Shown piece by piece: positions 1 through 9,085 of a stretch of 64,000 nt of DNA. A program made the translations under genes and the position numbers. Position 1 is the stretch's first letter; every line of letters starts with the position of its first letter. The stretch is from Pseudoduganella lutea (GTDB taxonomy: Bacteria; Pseudomonadota; Gammaproteobacteria; Burkholderiales; Burkholderiaceae_D). The DNA lies in assembly GCF_004209755.1 (NCBI RefSeq), contig NZ_CP035913.1:5208001-5272000 (forward strand). The letters run 5' to 3'. Below the pieces are notes generated by a model. That model ran no database searches. It was not told where the DNA came from and saw only the letters and a program-made list of their open reading frames with translations.

Positions 1-771
1 GGCGTCGTGGTGCAGGTAGGCGAGGGCGTCACGACTGTGCAGCCGGGCGACCGCGTCGCGTATTTCTTTGCCTTCGGCGCTTACTCGACCGAGCGGCTGA
101 TCGATGCGCAGCAACTGGTGCGCCTGCCGAAGGAGGTCAGTGCGGAGAGCGCCGCCGCCACATTCACGAAAGGCCTGACGGCCTGGATGATGCTGTTCGG
201 CGCCCACCAGCTGAAAGCCGGCGAAACGGTGCTCGTGCATGGCGCTGCCGGCGGCGTGGGCTCGATGGTTGCCCGCTGGGCCAGGGCACTGGGTGCCACC
301 GTGATCGCCACCGCCGGTTCCGCCGCCAAGGCCGCAACCGTGCAGGCGAATGGTGCGCATCACGTGCTGCTGGCGGACGATCCGGCGTTGGCGTCGAAGG
401 TGCGCGCACTGACCGGCGGGCGCGGCGTGGACGTCGTCTACGAACTGGTGGGCAAGGACACGTTCGCGCAATCGGTGGCGGCGCTGCGCGACGGCGGCCA
501 CCTCGTCCACGTGGGCAATGCCTCGGGCAGCCCCGTCGTCGACAAGGCCGCGCTGGCGGCACGCGGCATCCGCTATATCCAGCCCAGCACGGGGCAGTAC
601 GTGGGCGAGCGTGCCAGCCTGGAACGGGCCAGCGCCACGCTGTTCGCCGCGATGCGCGACGGCGTGTTCGGCGATGTGCAGGCGGCCCGTTATCCGCTGG
701 CCGATGCGGCGCGCGCCCACGAGGACATCGCCGCGCGCCGCCTGTCGGGGCCTGCGATCCTGGTGCCGTAA
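1..771 (+). CDS. NADPH:quinone oxidoreductase, zinc-type alcohol dehydrogenase superfamily (5' end cut by the window)
   Basis: The reading frame is open from the first base and ends at a TAA, so the N-terminus lies outside the window. What remains is the end of the GroES-like domain (VGEGVTTVQPGDRVAY) and a complete Rossmann domain with the nucleotide-binding run HGAAGGVGSMVARWARALGA. No structural-zinc cysteine cluster is visible, which fits the quinone-reductase (QOR) branch rather than true alcohol dehydrogenases. The family reduces quinones or activated double bonds with NADPH in the cytoplasm. The gene converges on the metallo-beta-lactamase-fold gene with about 33 bp between the stops. 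Family assignment is firm; the substrate is not known. Confidence 0.9.
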   Translation, partial: GVVVQVGEGVTTVQPGDRVAYFFAFGAYSTERLIDAQQLVRLPKEVSAESAAATFTKGLTAWMMLFGAHQLKAGETVLVHGAAGGVGSMVARWARALGATVIATAGSAAKAATVQANGAHHVLLADDPALASKVRALTGGRGVDVVYELVGKDTFAQSVAALRDGGHLVHVGNASGSPVVDKAALAARGIRYIQPSTGQYVGERASLERASATLFAAMRDGVFGDVQAARYPLADAARAHEDIAARRLSGPAILVP

Positions 772-804
772 TACGTGGCGTAAGAAGTTGCGTAAAGCAC
801 TACG

Positions 805-1782
805 TCAGCGCGCCGTCAGCGCGGTGTACGGCACCGGCAGCCAGTCGAATGCCATCCCCGCGGTGCGCACGTAGCCGATCCCGGGGAACGGCGTGTGCGC
901 GGCGGCCACCAGGTAGCCGCGCCGCGCCGCGTCCGCGAACGCGGCCTTGCGCTGGCGGGCCGCCGCCGGTGAATCCACGTCGAAGCGGATCGTGATGTCC
1001 GGCGCGGCGAACTGCACGTCCTTCGCGTGCAGCAGGTCGCCCCAGAAGTGCAGTTCCTTGCCGCCGCTCTTCAGCACATAGACCGTGTGGCCCGGCGTGT
1101 GGCCCACGGCCGGCCGCGTGGACAGGCCCGGCAGCAATTCCGCCGTGCCCTCGAACGTCTTCACTTTCCCCATGGCCCGGTAGGGCGCGAACTGTTCCGC
1201 AGCCTGGTCGAAGCCGGCACGCTGGTTCTCCGCGGCGCGCGGCCTGTTGGCCAGGTCAAACCAGAAATCCGCATCGTGCCGGTTCACGTACACCGTGGCA
1301 TTCGGGAACAGCGCCGCGCCGTCGGCCGTGAGCCCGCCCGAATGGTCGCCGTGCACGTGCGTGATCAGCACCGCATCCACCTGTTCCGGCGCGTAGCCGG
1401 CGGCGCGCAGGCTTTCCTGCAGGCGCCCGCCGGCACCTGGGCCGAACAGCTTGCCGGCGCCCGTATCGACCAGCACCAGGTGCGTTCCCGTATTGACCAG
1501 ATAGGCATTGATCGACGTTTCCACCTGCGGCGCCAGGTGGCTGCGCGCGAGCAGGGCGTTGACCTGCGCCGGCGTCGTGTTGGTCAGCAGCTGGTCCAGC
1601 GGAATCGTCACCGTGCCGTCGGAAATCGCCGTCACCTCGGCGGTGCCCACCATCATGCGGTAATAGCCGGGTGCCTGGGCAAGTGCCATCGGCGCGGCGG
1701 CCTGCGCCGCCGGCACGGCGATCGCGCTCGCCAGGACGGCGCCGGCCACCAGGGTCATCATCAGTTTCCTTGTCTTGTTCAT
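805..1782 (-). CDS. Exported MBL-fold metallo-hydrolase
   Basis: A 325-residue metallo-beta-lactamase-fold protein. The start was chosen at MNKTRK because GGAG lies 6 nt upstream and an Sec signal peptide follows at once (MNKTRKLMMTLVAGAVLASA, cleavage near AQA-AAP). The frame stays open further upstream but with no signal sequence. The metal-binding HxHxDH motif (THVHGDHSGG) is near residue 142, followed by GHTPGHT, the bridging-Asp region (WGDLLH) and a late His (AAHTPFPG). It should therefore act as a binuclear zinc hydrolase in the periplasm. It is transcribed divergently from a LysR gene 85 bp away, the usual arrangement of a regulator with its target. The substrate is unknown; lactonase-like or beta-lactamase-like activities are both possible. 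Confidence 0.9.
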   Translation of the reverse strand: MNKTRKLMMTLVAGAVLASAIAVPAAQAAAPMALAQAPGYYRMMVGTAEVTAISDGTVTIPLDQLLTNTTPAQVNALLARSHLAPQVETSINAYLVNTGTHLVLVDTGAGKLFGPGAGGRLQESLRAAGYAPEQVDAVLITHVHGDHSGGLTADGAALFPNATVYVNRHDADFWFDLANRPRAAENQRAGFDQAAEQFAPYRAMGKVKTFEGTAELLPGLSTRPAVGHTPGHTVYVLKSGGKELHFWGDLLHAKDVQFAAPDITIRFDVDSPAAARQRKAAFADAARRGYLVAAAHTPFPGIGYVRTAGMAFDWLPVPYTALTAR

Positions 1783-1850
1783 GGCATTCTCCATCATCGG
1801 TGCCGCGCGACGGCGCAGCGATGACGCCATGATGTAAGATGGCCTTCTAT

Positions 1851-1865
1851 CAATCAAATCGATTG
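1851..1865. promoter_or_regulatory. Candidate LysR operator
   Basis: CAATC-AAATC-GATTG is a perfect 5-bp dyad with a 5-nt spacer. It contains a T-N11-A core (TCAATCAAATCGA), the classic LysR-family site. It lies in the short divergent space between the MBL-fold gene and the LysR gene, just before the LysR start codon, so autorepression plus activation of the neighbour is the natural reading. Confidence 0.45.
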
Positions 1866-1867
1866 TC

Positions 1868-2788
1868 ATGATTTCCACTATCAACGAACGCAATTTTCGG
1901 GGCGTGGACCTGAACCTGCTCGTCACGTTCCTCGTGCTGATGCGGGAGCGCAGCGTCTCCGGCGCGGCGCGCAAGCTGTTCATCGGCCAGCCAGCCGCAA
2001 GCAGCGCGCTGGCCCGGCTGCGCGAACTGTTCGGCGACGAACTGCTGGTGCGCGGTCCCCACGGCATGGAGCCGACCGCGCGGGCACTGGCGCTGGAAGC
2101 GGCGCTGGCGCCGGCACTGGGCGAGGTGCAGGCGGCGCTCTTCGACACCGTGGCGTTCCACGCCGCCACAGCGGAGCACACGTTCACCCTCGGCATGCCG
2201 GACTGGGTCGAGCTGTGGCTGATGCCGCGCCTGTTCGAGCGGCTGCGGTTGGAGGCGCCCGGTGTGCGCATTGCCGTGAAGGTCTGCGATCCGTTTACGG
2301 GCACGGCGATGCTGGAAGCGGGCGAGATCGACCTGGGCGTTGGCGCGTTTCGCGAAGGCCCGCGCTGGCAGAGGTACACGCCGTTGCGCACGATGGGCTT
2401 TCGCTGCTTCTTCCATCCCGCGCAAGTGAAGACGCGGCGGCGCGGCAGGCTGGCGCTGGCCGACTACACCGCCCATCCGCACGTGCTGGTCAGCTACCGC
2501 GCCGCCTTCGAGAGCGCGGCGGACGAGCAGCTTGCTGCGCAGGGCCTGCGACGCGAGGTGCGCTACGTGACGCCGCGCTTCGCGCTGGTGCCTGAAATCC
2601 TGCGCCACAGCCCCGCGATCGGCACGGCGCCGGAAGTACTGGCGGCGCTGTGGCCGGACCTCGTATCCTGCCCGGTGCCGGTCGCGCTGCCGGCGTTCGA
2701 CGTGAGCGCGATCGGGCATGTGCGCCGCGAGCGCGATCCGGCGCTGGCCTGGCTGCTGGACGTGATCGCCGCAGTGGCACGCGAGTAG
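1868..2788 (+). CDS. LysR-family transcriptional regulator
   Basis: A 306-residue LTTR. The N-terminal winged helix-turn-helix (LNLLVTFLVLMRERSVSGAA through SSALARLRELFGDELLVR, about residues 15-65) is typical, and the rest is the periplasmic-binding-protein-like effector domain. Its start lies 3 bp after a LysR-type dyad and 85 bp from the divergent MBL-fold gene, which is its most likely target. The 3' end is followed by a hairpin that serves the convergent DoxX gene. The inducer cannot be read from the sequence. Confidence 0.92.
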   Translation: MISTINERNFRGVDLNLLVTFLVLMRERSVSGAARKLFIGQPAASSALARLRELFGDELLVRGPHGMEPTARALALEAALAPALGEVQAALFDTVAFHAATAEHTFTLGMPDWVELWLMPRLFERLRLEAPGVRIAVKVCDPFTGTAMLEAGEIDLGVGAFREGPRWQRYTPLRTMGFRCFFHPAQVKTRRRGRLALADYTAHPHVLVSYRAAFESAADEQLAAQGLRREVRYVTPRFALVPEILRHSPAIGTAPEVLAALWPDLVSCPVPVALPAFDVSAIGHVRRERDPALAWLLDVIAAVARE

Positions 2789-2792
2789 GTAC

Positions 2793-2828
2793 AAAAGAAA
2801 AATCCCGCGCGGCGGTGCCGCGCGGGAT
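2793..2828 (-). terminator. Rho-independent terminator of the DoxX gene
   Basis: A perfect 12-bp stem (ATCCCGCGCGGC paired with GCCGCGCGGGAT, 2802-2813 and 2817-2828) with a 3-nt loop. On the minus strand it is followed by TTTTTCTTTTGT. It lies between the convergent LysR and DoxX ends and terminates minus-strand transcription. Confidence 0.85.
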
Positions 2829-2866
2829 GCTGGGGAAGCAGGGAGGAGGCGACTACGGAGACCAGA

Positions 2867-3286
2867 TCAGGCGAACTGGCGGGCCGCCGGGCGGGCCAGG
2901 CGCTGGTCCACGCTGAAAGCGCCGGCGCCGAATGCCACCACCTGCAGCAGGCCACCGGCCATCGCGAAGTTCTTCAGCAGGTGGATCAGCTGGTTCTGGT
3001 CGCCGATCGCGCTGTGGAAGGCGAGCCCGGTAACGACCGAGAACACCGCCAGCAGCGCCGCCACGGCGCGGGCCTTGACGCCGAGGACGAGCAGCAGACC
3101 GCCACCCAGTTCGACGGCAATCGCGATTGCCAGGCCCAATGTTGCGAACGGCAGGCCGACGGACTGGATATAGCCGATCGTCGCTTCCGGCGCGGCGATC
3201 TTGCCGATCGCGCTGAAGATGAAGATGGCTGCCAGCAGGACGCGGCCGATGGCGGGAACGAAGGCGTTGGCGGAGAAGGCGTTCAT
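2867..3286 (-). CDS. DoxX family membrane protein
   Basis: A 139-residue DoxX/DoxD-like protein with four predicted hydrophobic segments (IGRVLLAAIFIFSAIGKIA near residues 11-29, then LGLAIAIAVELGGGLLLVLG, AVAALLAVFSVVTGLAF and a C-terminal AMAGGLLQVVAFGAGAF). The start was taken at MNAFSA, which has AAAGGAAA upstream; 13 further residues in frame have no ribosome site. DoxX proteins are small inner-membrane proteins linked to redox and thiol stress. A 24-bp sequence upstream (3371-3394) is nearly repeated upstream of the pirin gene at 21.6 kb, suggesting joint control. Confidence 0.88.
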   Translation of the reverse strand: MNAFSANAFVPAIGRVLLAAIFIFSAIGKIAAPEATIGYIQSVGLPFATLGLAIAIAVELGGGLLLVLGVKARAVAALLAVFSVVTGLAFHSAIGDQNQLIHLLKNFAMAGGLLQVVAFGAGAFSVDQRLARPAARQFA

Positions 3287-3370
3287 GATGTTTCCTTTCA
3301 GAGTGGTTGGGGTTTCTGCACACATCGTGTTGTCTGCAGCGTTGAAGTCATCTTAGGCTTCGGCGATCCA

Positions 3371-3394
3371 TCTGAGTAGCCTATATAAATCGAT
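3371..3394. promoter_or_regulatory. Candidate LysR-type site shared with the pirin promoter
   Basis: These 24 bp match 21615-21638 at 20 of 24 positions when aligned by eye, including the blocks TAGCC, ATATAA and TCGAT. Both copies lie upstream of a minus-strand stress gene (DoxX here, pirin there), 85 and 57 bp from its start. The second copy is also beside a LysR gene. A further ATCGATG direct repeat follows at 3389-3407. Confidence 0.45.
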
Positions 3395-3526
3395 GGGATG
3401 TATCGATGTCATGTATGGAATGAGAGACTTTGTAGAATCGGGCAAGCCGCGCGGAATCCCGTACCTTCCCAGTGGAGACTGCGGCCCGCATACTTGCCTG
3501 GACTGTTTACGATGAGGAGGATAGCC

Positions 3527-4441
3527 ATGCCCCGTACGGCATCGATCGAATCGATGAAAGACCATATCCCCGGCGTGCTGCTGCGCGAGCGGAAGGCCCG
3601 CGCGCCGGACGATATCCACGTCGAGATCCATGCGCACGCGCCGGTGCAGGAACCGGTCGTGGTGCCGGCAGTGCCGGAGCCGATGCTGGTGTGGATCGTG
3701 TCCGGCGAGCCGGTCGTCGAGGAGCGGCCGCTGGGCGGAGAGTGGCTGGCCGTGCCGGTACGGCGCGGCGATTTCTACCTGACCACGTCGCCCGCGCCAG
3801 TGGAAATGCGCTGGCGGAACACGGGCCCGGAGCCGTTCCGCGTCATGCACGTCTACCTGGGCCTGCCGCTGCTGGCGCGCGTGGTCAAGGAGCTGACCGG
3901 AAATGAACTGGCGCGGTTCGCATTGCGCGAGGTGTCCGGTGAGCGCGATCCAGTGTTGAGCGGCCTGTTCGAGGCCCTGCATGGCGCGCTGTCCGGCCCC
4001 GTACCAGCAGGGCCCAGCTTCGTGCAGGGCGTGGCGCAGGCGATCACGGCGCATGTGGTGGCGCATTACGAGTGTGCCGCCGATGGCCGGGTAGTGCTGC
4101 GCGGCGGCCTGCCGGCGCACAAGCTGCGCCGCGTGCTCGACGCCATGCACGCCGGCCTGGCCGAGCCGTTCGACCTGGGCCGGCTGGCCGCGCTGGCGGA
4201 GCTGAGCGTGTTCCATTTTTCCCGCGTGTTCAAGCAGGCCACCGGCATGTCGCCATCGCGCTATGTCGCCCGGCTGCGCATGGACGAGGCGCGCCGCCTG
4301 CTTGCCGATACCAGCCAGTCCGTGCTCGACATCGGCCTGGCCGTCGGCTACACGAGTCCCAGCCACTTTGCCCAGGTGTTCAGGGACGCTACCGGGACGT
4401 CGCCCAGCGCCTGGCGGGCCGCGCGGCAGAAGGCGGCGTAG
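3527..4441 (+). CDS. AraC-family transcriptional regulator (paralogue 1)
   Basis: A 304-residue regulator. The start MPRTASIESM has GAGGAGG 6 nt upstream, which decides it over earlier in-frame codons. The N-terminal half is a cupin-like sensing domain (LVWIVSGEP through FRVMHVYLGLPLL). The C-terminal ~100 residues hold the two AraC helix-turn-helices (PFDLGRLAALAELSVFHFSR and VLDIGLAVGYTSPSHFAQVF). It closely resembles the AraC proteins at 9.9 and 16.4 kb. A terminator follows, then an SDR gene in the same direction that may be its target. It is divergent from DoxX. Confidence 0.92.
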   Translation: MPRTASIESMKDHIPGVLLRERKARAPDDIHVEIHAHAPVQEPVVVPAVPEPMLVWIVSGEPVVEERPLGGEWLAVPVRRGDFYLTTSPAPVEMRWRNTGPEPFRVMHVYLGLPLLARVVKELTGNELARFALREVSGERDPVLSGLFEALHGALSGPVPAGPSFVQGVAQAITAHVVAHYECAADGRVVLRGGLPAHKLRRVLDAMHAGLAEPFDLGRLAALAELSVFHFSRVFKQATGMSPSRYVARLRMDEARRLLADTSQSVLDIGLAVGYTSPSHFAQVFRDATGTSPSAWRAARQKAA

Positions 4442-4753
4442 GCGGGAGCGACGTCGAGATAGAGCCAACTCGGGTAAAAGCCCGATCCAGCAAGCCGCGC
4501 CGCCCGCCGGGCCGCGCGGCTTTTTTGCGCCTGCGATTCGCTTTCAGCGCGCATTTGCGCCGGATGCAGGCAGCATGCCGCCGTCGGCAACCCGTTCACC
4601 TGGAAAGCAAAATCACGATAGTGGCAGCAAATCATGGAGGGACGCGCCATCGCCGCGACGCCACAATGACCTCACTGGATCGGCGTTACGAGCGAATCGG
4701 AAGAAGCGATCCGACGCAACGACCAGCATCTTTCCAACCCAAAGGAGCCAAAA
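4442..4753. other. 312-bp non-coding stretch between AraC and SDR
   Basis: It holds the AraC terminator at its left end and a good ribosome site (AAAGGAGCC) just before the SDR start. No conserved reading frame was recognised. The SDR promoter should lie in the right-hand half, but I see no convincing -35/-10 pair. Confidence 0.6.
4492..4526 (+). terminator. Rho-independent terminator of AraC paralogue 1
   Basis: A 9-bp stem (AAGCCGCGC with GCGCGGCTT, 4492-4500 and 4514-4522) with a GC-rich loop that can itself pair. It runs into TTTTTT at 4521-4526, about 50 bp after the AraC stop. Confidence 0.8.
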
Positions 4754-5509
4754 ATGAGCAAGTTCAACGTCAACGAAGTCGAAGGTAAAACCGTCATCGT
4801 CACTGGTGCCGCGAGCGGCATCGGCCGTGCCATTGCGGAGGTGCTGCATGCGCGAGGCGCACGCGTCATCGCCGAGGATATCGACCCGGCCGTCAACGAA
4901 TTGAAGCGCGAAGGGCTGGTTCCTTTCGTTGCCGACGTCACGAAGGACGGCACCGCCGAGCAGGCTGTGGCGCTGGCGATCGAGCATTTCGGCAAACTCG
5001 ACGTGCTGGTCAATAACGCCGGCCGCATCGTGTACAAGAACCTGGTCGACATGAGCCGCGAAGACTGGAACTGGCAGATGGAAACCAACGTGACGGGTGC
5101 CTTCCTCCATTCGCGGGAAGCCATGAAGGCGATGATGAAGCAGAAATCCGGCGCCATCGTCAATATCGCTTCCTATGCATCCTATTTCGCCTTCCCCGGC
5201 ATCGCGGCATATACCGCATCGAAAGGAGCACTGGCGCAGCTCACGCGGACCCAGGCGCTGGAAGCCATCGAGCATGGCATCCGCGTCAACGCGATCGGTG
5301 TTGGCGATGTGGTGACCAATCTGCTGAATCACTTCCGGGAGGACGGCCGTGAATTCCTGGCCGAGCATGGCAAGGCCGCGCCGATCGGCCGCGCCGCGCA
5401 ACCCGAGGAGATCGCCGAGATCGTCGCCTTCCTGGCGTCGGATCGCGCCAGCTTCATCGTCGGCTCGGTCGTCATGGCCGATGGTGGCATGAGCGTGCAG
5501 ATCGGCTAA
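4754..5509 (+). CDS. SDR family oxidoreductase
   Basis: A 251-residue classical short-chain dehydrogenase/reductase. The Rossmann motif TGAASGIGRAIAEVL is at about residues 18-32, NNAG at about 88-91, the catalytic Ser in NIASYASYFAF and the YTASK catalytic Tyr/Lys pair near 155-159. The usual tail ends in SVVMADGGMSVQ. AAAGGAG sits 6 nt before the start. It is a cytoplasmic NAD(P)-dependent carbonyl/alcohol oxidoreductase of unknown substrate. It stands alone after an AraC gene, one of three AraC/SDR pairings in the window. Confidence 0.93.
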   Translation: MSKFNVNEVEGKTVIVTGAASGIGRAIAEVLHARGARVIAEDIDPAVNELKREGLVPFVADVTKDGTAEQAVALAIEHFGKLDVLVNNAGRIVYKNLVDMSREDWNWQMETNVTGAFLHSREAMKAMMKQKSGAIVNIASYASYFAFPGIAAYTASKGALAQLTRTQALEAIEHGIRVNAIGVGDVVTNLLNHFREDGREFLAEHGKAAPIGRAAQPEEIAEIVAFLASDRASFIVGSVVMADGGMSVQIG

Positions 5510-6044
5510 GCAGCAAGCCTTCTTCAGTAACGGCGCCCGGCGTGTTGCCATGCCGTGCACCGCTACTGAAAAAGGTATCCCGCATCAGCGCATCAAACAT
5601 GCGGGAAAAACGGCGATGAAATTATTTAAATTAATTCTTCAGTGATGGATGCAGGGTAGCGCCACACGCTGTCGCATCCACGCCCGCCAAGCCGGGCGAC
5701 AGCATCAGCCCAGCCGATCGCTACGGGCTAGCACCGATGCTGATCTCCCCTTTACGACCCGGTCTGAATTGAATGCCTCCGGGTTCCCGCCCTCATCACC
5801 TGACATTACTTGAACATTCGTTTGGCCAGTTTGAATGTCGGCTATCGGCGTAGCGGCGCCATGACCACGTGCGGGCTGAATTATCTGATTTCCCTGCGGG
5901 TTTTCGCGGGCAGTGCTGCTTTCAGGAAGCAAATCGCCGCTATACTTGAAGTGTGTCATCCATGTACATAGCCGGTCGCTGACATCGCGTTGGCATCTGG
6001 TGCAAAAAGGATTCGCATGTCCGCCGCAAAATGACGATGATGTT
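5510..6044. other. 535-bp non-coding, AT-richer stretch
   Basis: No credible gene. Near 5524-5571 an 11-bp imperfect stem (TTCAGTAACGG with CCGCTACTGAA) lies 15 bp after the SDR stop but has no T-run on the plus strand. Base composition falls from here into the sensor-kinase gene. A 121-codon minus-strand frame (5705-6070) shows no recognisable domain and was not called. Confidence 0.6.
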
Positions 6045-9000
6045 ATGACTTTTATAAATTCTCTTCGCACTTTTCTAAATGGCTCGTCGAGTCATATTTG
6101 CTGCGTGGCGGCAGTCTTTTGCGTAAGCTTCGTCATAGCGCCAAATGTATATGCACTCGATCCCCATGCCACGCTATCCGATTATTATCTTGATGTCTGG
6201 ACGGCGAAGGAAGGTGCGCCATCCGACGTTTTGGCCTTCACCCAGACACCTGACGGATGGTTATGGTTAGGGGGACACAATGGATTGTTCCGCTTCGATG
6301 GCGTACGCTTCGAACGTTTTGTGCCTGTCTCAGGTGATCCTCTTCCTAAAGCGCCGATCACGACACTTCGCGCTGAGCCTAATGGCGACCTCTGGATTGG
6401 CTATACTTCGGCCGGCCTCAGCGTATTAAGGCAGGGTAAGCTGACTCACGTAGCCTCGAGTCGCCCCGACAGCCCAATCAGTTCGGCCACTTACAGTATT
6501 GTCGTAGATACCGATAATTCGGTCTGGGCCGCAACCTCGTTGGGGTTAAGGCACTACAGCGGGGGCAAGTGGAACATCATTGGAGAAGAAGCGAATATTC
6601 CACCCCCACCCGGTACCACGGACAACGTCGGCATCGACAGGACAGGACAGCTTTGGGTGACGAATTCGCATACGGTATATCGCCTGGCGCGCCAGAGCGG
6701 AAAATTCGAGCCGGTCGGTCTTCATGGAACTGCATCTTCGCTGATCCACTCGCCGGATGGCCGTTATTGGCATAGCGCAGGCAGGAAGCTCACCCTACTA
6801 TCCAATAGTGCGAACTCCAGTCAACGGCGGAGAGACGCAGTCACTTCAGATGTCGGCAAATTCGATCGCGACGGCAATTTTTGGACAATCGATTGCGAAG
6901 GCGCGGCCGTCTGTCTCTGGCGTGGTGTGGGTGCTAGGCCGGGCACGAAACTGGGGACGACGTTTGTACTCGACAAAAACGCCTTAGATCGTCCGAGTCC
7001 GCGCAGTCCTTTGTATGGCGCGGTCGGGTTGAAGCTTTTCGAGGATCGGGACGCGAATATTTGGATCACTACAAATATCGGAATTGTACGACTAAGAGAC
7101 AAACGAATCAAAAAAGCGCCAATTCCCGCCAGTAAATCAATGAAGATTGCGATGGATGGCGAAGGACGGGCATACGTGCATGCTGCCTCACAAAACGTTT
7201 GGGCGCTACATAATCGGCATGACTCTGCTGTCGTGGCAAAAGGCGTTGACACATTCACAGCTTCGCTGTCGGGTGACACACTGCTCGCAATTCCCGGATA
7301 CATCCAGTTCGGCTTTCAAGCCGATGCGCGCAAGATACCCTTGCCCCAAGCCGAAGGAGAGACTATTCCTAACGTAGGGTCCGTGACATACGATGGCGTG
7401 TCAATGTGGGTATACATTCGTAGGCGAGTGTTTTGGCGCTATCGTGCTGGACGTTGGGAGAGTACGTGGAGCTGGCTGGCCCCGATTTGCAAACCGCGCT
7501 CCTCGGCGCCGGCTGGGGTGGGGAGGTATGGTTTGGTTGTCGTGATGGATCTGCAGTTCGGATAACAGGTGACAACGTGACGAAATTCGGTCCGGCGCAG
7601 GGGCTTGATTTCGAAAACGCATCGTTTGTCGACGCCCGCGACGGTATCCTTGTTGGCGGCTCGGACGGCACAGCGATCCTGAGTGGCACCCGTTTTTTCC
7701 GTATTCAGGCGGAAGACCCGAGAGTTCTTTACAATGTCGTTGGGATTGCAAAAGCACCAAATGGCGATCGCTACCTGAACGGCGCCCGAGGACTTGTGTA
7801 CGTCAAAGCCGCGGATTGGCGTGCAATGACTGCACAGCCGACGCAACCACTGCGCTATACATTGATCGACACACTTGATGGCTATCCCGGCGCGGCTACG
7901 TCCTTAATTGAGGGAATGGCCATCGATTCTGCTGGAATCCTCTGGTTCGGCGGGAGTGAAGGTATAGCCAGCCTGGACACGAAAGCGCCTCTACGGAAGG
8001 CGAGCCCGCTTCCGGTCTTCGTCACCGCATTGGAAACACCCACTCAACGCTATCGCACCATTGACGGCATGGTTCTTCCGCCTGGGTCATCGGGTTTACG
8101 CATCGACTACACGGCGCTCGGCTATACGATGCCAGAAAGGATACGTTTCCGTTACCGCCTCGAAGGCGTCGACAGCGACTGGATCGACGCGGGAACCCGT
8201 CGTACCGCCTACTACACCAACTTGGGCCTGGGCGAACACCGCTTCAGCGTGGTCGCGACAAACGAAGACGGCGCCTGGAATCCCGCACCCGTCACGTTCT
8301 CGTTCGAGATCGAACCGACGATCACGCAGTCGCGGCCGTTCATCGTGCTATGCGTAGTGCTGTCGCTGGCCTTGATCTATGGCTTGCACCGCCTGCGGCT
8401 GCGCCGCTCGGAGCGGCGCATCGTCGAGCACATGCGCACCCGCCAGCTGGAACGCGAACGCATCGCGCGGCTGCTTCACGACACCTTCCTGCAAAGCGTG
8501 CAGGGCCTGACGTATGCATTCCAGGGACTGGCGAATTCGCTGCCGGCGCAGAGCACGATGCGAGGGCAGATGGAAAAACTGCTGGACATGGCCGAGGATG
8601 TCATCGTGGAAGGCCGCAACAACGTCAGCGCGCTGCGCGCACCGCCGGCACGGGATGTCGAGCACGACCTGACGGTGCTGGCGCAGTCGCTGGCCGAAGC
8701 GTTTCCCGTGCAGTTTTCCTTCACATCGACAGGCACGCGGCGCGATTTCGATCCGATCATCGCCGACGAGCTGCACCTGTTTGCCCGCGAAGCGATCTTC
8801 AACGCCTGCCGGCACGCCCAGGCCGAACGGGTGAGCGTCACGCTGGAATACGATGTCCGGTTCGTGCGGCTCTGCGTGCGCGACGACGGCCGCGGCATCG
8901 ATCCGCAAGTGCTGGCCGATGGTGCACCCGCCGGACACTGGGGGTTGCGTGGACTGCGCGAACGGGCCGAAGGCATGGGCGCGACGCTCGAAATCGAGTC

Positions 9001-9085
9001 GTCTCCCGGCACGGGGACTTTGCTGTGCCTGCGGATCGGCGCCGATATGGCATATCGAGTGCGGGAAACAATCAAAGATCGATGA
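6045..9085 (+). pseudogene. Sensor histidine kinase with two-component-regulator propeller, frameshifted
   Basis: One gene is split between two frames. Positions 6045-7565 encode a signal peptide (MTFINSLRTFLN onward) and WTAKEGAPSDVLAFTQTPDG-type Reg_prop blades. About 7433-9085 encode the last blades, a Y_Y_Y domain (FRYRLEGVDSDWIDAGTRRT), a membrane helix (FIVLCVVLSLALIYGLHRL), a HisKA_3 H-box (ERIARLLHDTFLQSVQGL, His codon at 8477) and an HATPase domain (DDGRGIDPQ, GLRGLRERAEGMG). Adding one G to the GGG at 7456-7458 gives R-W-G-E-Y-V-E-L and rejoins the frames into about 1013 residues. The family is an inner-membrane sensor that phosphorylates a NarL-type regulator, here the convergent gene. 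The sensor half is far AT-richer than the kinase half. The first start has no clear ribosome site. It could be a real mutation or a base-calling error. Confidence 0.82.

Noticed and set aside
6017..6034. A five-codon leader frame (MSAAK) with AAAAAGG upstream of the sensor gene
   Set aside because: A good ribosome site and an ATG exist, but nothing shows translation or attenuation; it may just mark a damaged or mis-sequenced 5' end.
5705..6070. A 121-codon minus-strand frame in the AT-richer intergenic region
   Set aside because: No domain, no ribosome site and overlap with the sensor kinase start. It starts MRREFI but the following residues do not form a signal peptide.
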